A stretch of 64,000 bases of DNA from Rhodobacteraceae bacterium Araon29 (lineage in GTDB: Bacteria > Pseudomonadota > Alphaproteobacteria > Rhodobacterales > Rhodobacteraceae). The notes below the pieces were generated by a model. That model did no database searches. It was not told where the DNA came from and saw nothing but the letters and a program-made list of their open reading frames with translations. Numbering within the stretch: position 1 is the stretch's first letter; each line of letters starts with the position of its first letter. The stretch covers positions 2,533,501 through 2,597,500 of the forward strand of contig CP046865.1 in assembly GCA_039640505.1 (NCBI GenBank), given 5' to 3'. The position numbers and the translations under genes are program-made. Positions 59,152 through 64,000 of this stretch are shown here, in pieces.

Positions 59152-60537
59152 GCGCTGTACTTCGGCGATAAAATCATCGCCGCGCTGCTCGAAATTATCG
59201 TATTGATCAAAGCTGGCAGCGGCCGGCGCAAGCAATATTGTCTCGCCCGCTTCTGCCTCATCTATCGCTTGCGCAACGGCCGCCTGCATGGTCGTGCACA
59301 CGGCGCTTGGGCAGGTCAGCTGACGGGCAAAATTCGCCGCCTCGCGGCCTATTACATAGGCTTTGATCACCGGCGACAGGGCCGCATTAAGCGCCTCAAG
59401 CCCGCCGTCTTTTTGCAAGCCCCCACATATCCAGCGCACGTTCTCAAATGCCGCCAACGCATTGACCGCGCTGGCCAAATTGGTGGCCTTGCTATCATTG
59501 ATAAAGCGCAGACCGCCATCCTCGGCGACCAGTTGCGAACGGTGTGCGAGCCCTTGAAAACTGGCCAGAGCCTCGGCAATCGCCTTGGGGCTGATCCCAA
59601 CACCGCGGCAGGCGGCATAAGCAGCGCAAGCATTTTGATGGTTGTGCACGCCCGCAAGCCCGGGCAAGCCCCGCAAATCCACCGAAGCAATCTGTCGCCC
59701 TTTGCGCATTTCGGATAAAAACCCTTTGCGGGCATAGACTTGCCACCCCGGTCCGGTCAGTTTCTGGCCCGATGAAATACGGATCACCCGATCATCACTG
59801 GCACTTTCAGACAGCTGGCCGGCCAAAAACAGCCCCTCCGGTTCATCGACACCGATTACTGCCCGATCCGGGCCGCCTTCCGCAAAGAGTCGCCGTTTGG
59901 CAGCAAAATAACCGCCCTCACCGCCGTGCCGGTCCAGATGATCAGGGCTTAGGTTGGTAAACACCCCCACATCCGGGGTCAACGCGCGTGCCAGCTCGGT
60001 CTGGTAGCTTGACAGCTCAAGCACCACCACTTCACCGTCAATCGCTGGTTCGAGATCTAGCACGCCGCGACCAATGTTGCCCGCCAGCTGGCTGGGCCGT
60101 CCGGTCTGGGTCAGGATGTGATGGATCAAGGCGCTGGTGGTGGATTTACCGTTCGAACCAGTCACTGCAATAATCTTTGGAGGGCTTTGAAAATTATCCC
60201 AGGTCGGACTGGAAAAGGACCTAAAAAACAATCCGATATCATTGTCCACTGGCACGCCAGCGGCCTGTGCGGCCGCAATCACAGGGTGCGGTTTGGGATA
60301 AAGATGCGCAATCCCGGGACTAACAATGCAAACCGCAACCTCTGACCAGTCGCGCAATCGCCCAAGATCACTTAGATCAACACCCGCATCTCGCGCTGCA
60401 TCCCGCGCCTGCGTACCATCATCCCAAGCCAGAACTTCCGCCCCACCGGCCCGCAAAGACAGCGCAGCCGAAAGACCGCTGCGGCCCAGCCCCAGAACGG
60501 CCACTTTCAACCCTGAAACGCCTTGCGCTATGATCAT
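59134..60537 (-). CDS. murD: UDP-N-acetylmuramoylalanine--D-glutamate ligase
   Basis: The 467-residue Mur ligase has [18 protein letters not shown] at the N terminus, the ATP loop [14 protein letters not shown] and the [22 protein letters not shown] region (cited as FINDSKATN). It adds D-Glu to UDP-MurNAc-L-Ala. GGTGG precedes the ATG. Its final codons are duplicated in repeat copy A. mraY lies about 110 bases upstream. Confidence 0.97.
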   Translation of the reverse strand: MIIAQGVSGLKVAVLGLGRSGLSAALSLRAGGAEVLAWDDGTQARDAARDAGVDLSDLGRLRDWSEVAVCIVSPGIAHLYPKPHPVIAAAQAAGVPVDNDIGLFFRSFSSPTWDNFQSPPKIIAVTGSNGKSTTSALIHHILTQTGRPSQLAGNIGRGVLDLEPAIDGEVVVLELSSYQTELARALTPDVGVFTNLSPDHLDRHGGEGGYFAAKRRLFAEGGPDRAVIGVDEPEGLFLAGQLSESASDDRVIRISSGQKLTGPGWQVYARKGFLSEMRKGRQIASVDLRGLPGLAGVHNHQNACAAYAACRGVGISPKAIAEALASFQGLAHRSQLVAEDGGLRFINDSKATNLASAVNALAAFENVRWICGGLQKDGGLEALNAALSPVIKAYVIGREAANFARQLTCPSAVCTTMQAAVAQAIDEAEAGETILLAPAAASFDQYDNFEQRGDDFIAEVQRHLAAQ

Positions 60538-60646
60538 CTTTCCACCCGCTTGCGGTCTCTATTCCAAAGCCTTGGCTAACCCATTTTAGGGGATTTGACC
60601 AGTTATCTTACCGCCAACAACCGAACCCGTGAATACTCACAAAACC

Positions 60647-61729
60647 TTAGCGGACTTTCAGTGTCGCGAGCCCGATCATCGCTAGAATTAAAGCAATAAT
60701 CCAAAATCGGATCACAATGGTTGGCTCTGCCCAGCCCTTTTTTTCATAGTGGTGATGAATGGGCGCCATTAGAAAAATACGCTTTCTGGTTAACTTGAAA
60801 TACCCTACTTGGATAATCACAGATAGCGCTTCGACAACGAATAAGCCGCCGATGATGGCCCAGACAATTTCATGTTTGGTTGAGACGGCAACCGAGCCCA
60901 GTGCACCCCCCAAAGCCAATGAGCCTGTGTCGCCCATAAAGACAGCTGCTGGGGGTGCATTATACCACAAAAAACCCATTCCGCCGCCAATCAAACCTGC
61001 ACAAAATATTAATATTTCGCCAGTGCCGGGCACATAGTGAACATCAAGGTACTCGGTAAAGTCGACACGGCCCACTGCATATGCAATTACGCCAAGTGCA
61101 CCGGCTGCAATCATGACCGGCATAATAGCAAGCCCATCCAGACCATCGGTTAAATTGACCGCGTTGGCTGAGCCGACAATCACCAACATCGCAAATGGTA
61201 AAAAGACATAGCCCATGTTCAAAAGCAGATCTTTGAACACTGGCAAAGCCATTTTATTCTGTAGAGCCTCAGGATGATGTGCGCTGGCCCAATAGGCTGC
61301 GATCCCTGCAATAACAAAGCCGAGCAACAACCTAAGCCACCCGGGAACCCCCTTTGCGCTCTGTTTGCTAACCTTGGCATAATCGTCTGCAAAGCCGATC
61401 AAGCCGAATGAAAATGTCACAAACAAAACAATCCAAACAAAGGCGTTATCAAGCCGCGCCCAAAGTAAGCTTGAGCTTAAAACAGCAAGTAAAATCAACA
61501 GACCGCCCATGGTAGGAGTACCAGCCTTGGCAAAGTGTCCCTCTGGGCCATCAGCGCGTATGGGTTGGCCTTTGCCTTGGGTGCGGCGTAACACATTGAT
61601 CAATGGGCGGCCAAAGATAAATCCAAAAACCAACGCTGTGAAAAAGGCGCCACCTGCGCGAAAAGTGATATAGCGAAAAAGGTTGAACGCATCACCGCCA
61701 TCCGACAGGGCTGTCAGCCAATATAGCAT
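60647..61729 (-). CDS. mraY: Phospho-N-acetylmuramoyl-pentapeptide transferase
   Basis: The 360-residue polytopic membrane enzyme has about ten helices. It carries the magnesium motif [22 protein letters not shown] and the C-terminal [12 protein letters not shown] loop. It joins the UDP-MurNAc-pentapeptide to undecaprenyl phosphate, forming lipid I. It lies 17 bases downstream of murF. Confidence 0.98.
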   Translation of the reverse strand: MLYWLTALSDGGDAFNLFRYITFRAGGAFFTALVFGFIFGRPLINVLRRTQGKGQPIRADGPEGHFAKAGTPTMGGLLILLAVLSSSLLWARLDNAFVWIVLFVTFSFGLIGFADDYAKVSKQSAKGVPGWLRLLLGFVIAGIAAYWASAHHPEALQNKMALPVFKDLLLNMGYVFLPFAMLVIVGSANAVNLTDGLDGLAIMPVMIAAGALGVIAYAVGRVDFTEYLDVHYVPGTGEILIFCAGLIGGGMGFLWYNAPPAAVFMGDTGSLALGGALGSVAVSTKHEIVWAIIGGLFVVEALSVIIQVGYFKLTRKRIFLMAPIHHHYEKKGWAEPTIVIRFWIIALILAMIGLATLKVR

Positions 61730-61746
61730 TATCGATCTCCTTGCGG

Positions 61747-63144
61747 TTACCTGTTATCCGCGTTTGGTTCCGAGTGGCCTAATTTTCGCAATACGTCAAC
61801 CACTTGCTGCAGTCCCATGCTAAGCGAGGCCTTCACCAAAACACAGTCTTTTGGCTTTATCAAATCTTGGCAGGCTTTGGCCATCTCATCGCTGCTGGTA
61901 AAGTGCACCCCACGCATTTCTCGGGGCAGTGCAGTATGAAGCGCCCGCATCAAGGGGCCAACTGTGTGGATTTGGTCTAGCGCGCCGAGCGCTGGCCACT
62001 GCGCAAGTGCTCGGTGCTGGTGAACCTCATTAGCCCCAAGCTCTTTCATATCGCCCAAAAAAGCAATCCGGCGGGGCGCGCTCGATACCGAAATCATATC
62101 CAGCGCAGCCCGCATTGATGCTGGGTTGGCGTTATAAGCGTCGTCGATTAAATCGACGGTCCCACCACCGAACCTAACTTCTTCACGGGCCCCGCGCCCC
62201 AGGCCTGGCTGCCAAGTTTCCAGTGCTTTAATGGCTTTGCCTAGGTCCGCCCCGATGGACCGCACCGCCATAAGAGCCGCCAGAGCGTTTATCGCGAAAT
62301 GGCGTCCAATGGTATTTAGATGCAGTGTGTGTTTCTGCCCTGAGATCGCAACTTCTGCCAAGGTTGTATTGCCGGTTTGCTCGAATTTTAGCACTTGCGC
62401 ATCCGAGCTTGCAGTTCCAAACCAAACAGCCTCGCACCCATATTTTGCCGCCTCATGCCGCAGCACGCCTGCTGTTTCAATCTCGGCATTGAGAACCGCA
62501 ATGCCATCTGGTTGCAGCCCACTCATTAACGCCGCTTTTTCACCCGCGATTTCTGAAACATTACTAAAGGCCTCAAGATGGGCTTCTGCAACCGTTGTTA
62601 CCACTGCAACATCCGGGCGTGCCAGCTGCGCAAGAGGCGCAATTTCGCCAGGGTGGTTCATGCCGATCTCGATCACTGCAAAATCGACGTCGCGCGCCAT
62701 TCGGGCCAGTGTTAGTGGCACGCCCCAATGGTTGTTATAGCTGGCAACAGAGGCATGCGTTATCCCCTGCGGCGCGAGCATTTCTCGCAGCATTTCTTTG
62801 GTGGATGTTTTTCCTGCCGAGCCGGTGATGGCCACAATTTTTGCAGATGTGCGGGCGCGCGCGGCGCGGCCCAAATCTTCTAAGCCTTGCTGAACATCCA
62901 CGACGGTCAGCAGTGGCGCATCAACGGAAACCCCCGGCGGCCTCCGTGATACCAAAGCAGCACAAGCGCCCTTGGCCAGTGCATCAGCGACAAATTCATG
63001 CCCATCACGGGCCGCATTCAATGCAATAAATAAATCACCCTGTTGCAAACTTCGGCTATCTATCGATACGCCCGAAGCAGTCCAATCCGTGTTGGTTGTA
63101 CCACCAGTTGCCCGCGCGGCCTCGGCTGCAGTCCAAAGCGTCAT
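61747..63144 (-). CDS. murF: UDP-N-acetylmuramoyl-tripeptide--D-alanyl-D-alanine ligase
   Basis: The 465-residue Mur ligase has the ATP loop [14 protein letters not shown], the [13 protein letters not shown] block and [13 protein letters not shown]. It adds the D-Ala-D-Ala made by Ddl. Its ATG overlaps the murE stop by four bases (ATGA), so the two are translationally coupled. Confidence 0.97.
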   Translation of the reverse strand: MTLWTAAEAARATGGTTNTDWTASGVSIDSRSLQQGDLFIALNAARDGHEFVADALAKGACAALVSRRPPGVSVDAPLLTVVDVQQGLEDLGRAARARTSAKIVAITGSAGKTSTKEMLREMLAPQGITHASVASYNNHWGVPLTLARMARDVDFAVIEIGMNHPGEIAPLAQLARPDVAVVTTVAEAHLEAFSNVSEIAGEKAALMSGLQPDGIAVLNAEIETAGVLRHEAAKYGCEAVWFGTASSDAQVLKFEQTGNTTLAEVAISGQKHTLHLNTIGRHFAINALAALMAVRSIGADLGKAIKALETWQPGLGRGAREEVRFGGGTVDLIDDAYNANPASMRAALDMISVSSAPRRIAFLGDMKELGANEVHQHRALAQWPALGALDQIHTVGPLMRALHTALPREMRGVHFTSSDEMAKACQDLIKPKDCVLVKASLSMGLQQVVDVLRKLGHSEPNADNR

Positions 63145-64000
63145 GAGATTAACCCATCCAAGGCAGCAACAGCAACACTTGCCTGTTCGGCATCATTAAA
63201 TGGCAAAACATCTTGCCCAATAATCTGACCGGTTTCGTGGCCTTTGCCAGTGATTAAAAGACCATCTCCCGGGCCGAGCATATCGACAGCGCGCAGTATT
63301 GCCTCGGCGCGGTCGCCGACTTCGCTGACATGATCGGCGTTTTCAATGCCCGCCAAAACCATATTGCGTATGTCTGCAGGATCTTCGCTGCGCGGATTAT
63401 CATCTGTGACAATGAGATAGTCCGAAGCTTCGGCTGCCAAGGCACCCATCTGCGGTCGTTTTCCAGGATCCCGGTCACCGCCGGCACCAATGATTGCAAT
63501 CAAACGGCCCATGACATGCGGTCGAAACGCTTCAATTGCGGTTTTAACCGCATCCGGTGTATGCGCATAATCAACAAAAACTGATGCCCCATTGAGCCGC
63601 TCGGCGGCGAAATCCATACGTCCGCGCACAGTCACCAGATGTGGCAGTGTTTCAAACACACCATGAGGATCATGGCCCGATGCAATCACCAACCCTGCGG
63701 CCATGAGAACATTTTCTGCCTGAAATCCGCCGATCAGCGGCAAAGTGGACTGAAAAGACCTACCTTGCCATTGATAGCGGATATCTTGTCCTCTTGGGGA
63801 AAACCGCTGCGCCATCAACCGCAGGTCTGCTGTCTCATTTTGCCCTATCGTGATAACCCGTTGATCACGCTGTTTCAAACGGTCCGCAAGCGCTAGCCCT
63901 TTTTGCGTATCACTATTAATGACCGCAGGGCAATCTTGCGGCAAAACGCGATCAAAAAGACCTGCTTTTGCCTCAAAATATTTCTCGAAATTATCGTGGT
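63141..64000 (-). CDS. murE: UDP-MurNAc-L-Ala-D-Glu--meso-diaminopimelate ligase, 3' part only
   Basis: The frame continues to the window edge, so the N-terminal domain and start are missing. The visible 286 or so residues hold the middle domain end (HDNFEKYFEAKAGLFD near the edge), the VDYAHTPDAVKTAIE block and the DDNPRSEDPADI motif. In that motif DNPR contacts meso-diaminopimelate, indicating meso-DAP peptidoglycan. GKGHETGQ closes the ligase domain. The stop overlaps the murF start. Confidence 0.96.
   Translation of the reverse strand, partial: HDNFEKYFEAKAGLFDRVLPQDCPAVINSDTQKGLALADRLKQRDQRVITIGQNETADLRLMAQRFSPRGQDIRYQWQGRSFQSTLPLIGGFQAENVLMAAGLVIASGHDPHGVFETLPHLVTVRGRMDFAAERLNGASVFVDYAHTPDAVKTAIEAFRPHVMGRLIAIIGAGGDRDPGKRPQMGALAAEASDYLIVTDDNPRSEDPADIRNMVLAGIENADHVSEVGDRAEAILRAVDMLGPGDGLLITGKGHETGQIIGQDVLPFNDAEQASVAVAALDGLIS

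Noticed and set aside
1-64000. tRNA, rRNA, CRISPR arrays and riboswitches
   Set aside because: I looked for tRNA arms, evenly spaced direct repeats and known riboswitch cores and found none I could support by eye; a covariance-model search would be decisive.

Overview
The window is chromosomal DNA from an alphaproteobacterium, most likely a marine member of the Rhodobacterales (roseobacter group). This rests on established family knowledge applied to what is visible. There is a complete division and cell wall (dcw) cluster followed by lpxC, bamD and recN, an adjacent bolA / J-domain / cobS / cobT block, a meso-DAP-type murE, and proteins that read like roseobacter homologues throughout. I saw no rRNA, tRNA, CRISPR array or intact insertion sequence.

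Layout. (1) 1-10.7 kb: an AT-richer accessory block with one giant minus-strand gene for a filamentous-haemagglutinin-like exoprotein. Its signal peptide is split from the secretion domain by a one-base shift in a run of eight C on the + strand (G on the coding strand). Behind it is a decayed stretch with a transposase remnant. (2) 10.7-20.8 kb: envelope and accessory genes: a voltage-gated K+ channel, an orphan terminator with a possible small RNA, an O-antigen ligase-like protein, a phosphatase, an LpxL-type acyltransferase, WaaA, MoaA, a small lipoprotein, a class I glutamine amidotransferase-like hydrolase and a Slam-family outer membrane protein. (3) 21-32.9 kb: metabolism and housekeeping: malate synthase G, photolyase, PepN, an unknown 410-residue protein, GatB, BolA, a J-domain protein and a GST-like protein. 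(4) 32.9-40.3 kb: MsrB, CobS-CobT (cobalt insertion in aerobic B12 synthesis), an aminopeptidase P-like protein, a DUF427 protein and an FAD-linked dehydrogenase. (5) 40.4-64 kb: recN, bamD, lpxC, ftsZ, ftsA, ftsQ, ddl, murB, murC, murG and ftsW, then a non-dcw interruption (FAD oxidoreductase, methyltransferase, ABC-F ATPase, a repeat-flanked orphan gene), then murD, mraY, murF and the 3' part of murE, cut by the window edge.

How the genes fit together. From murE at the right edge leftward, the minus-strand genes build UDP-MurNAc-pentapeptide (MurE, MurF, Ddl, MurB, MurC, MurD), put it on lipid carrier (MraY, MurG) and supply the division machine (FtsW, FtsQ, FtsA, FtsZ). They run on into lipid A (LpxC), outer membrane assembly (BamD) and repair (RecN). 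LPS functions recur in the left half (WaaA, LpxL-type acyltransferase, O-antigen ligase).

The most notable signals are the homopolymer-broken start of the giant adhesin, the imperfect 84-bp direct repeat that copies the end of murD on both sides of an orphan gene (with a third diverged copy 27 kb away), the orphan hairpin-terminated transcript with an anti-Shine-Dalgarno loop, and a Slam-family translocator with no obvious client beside it.
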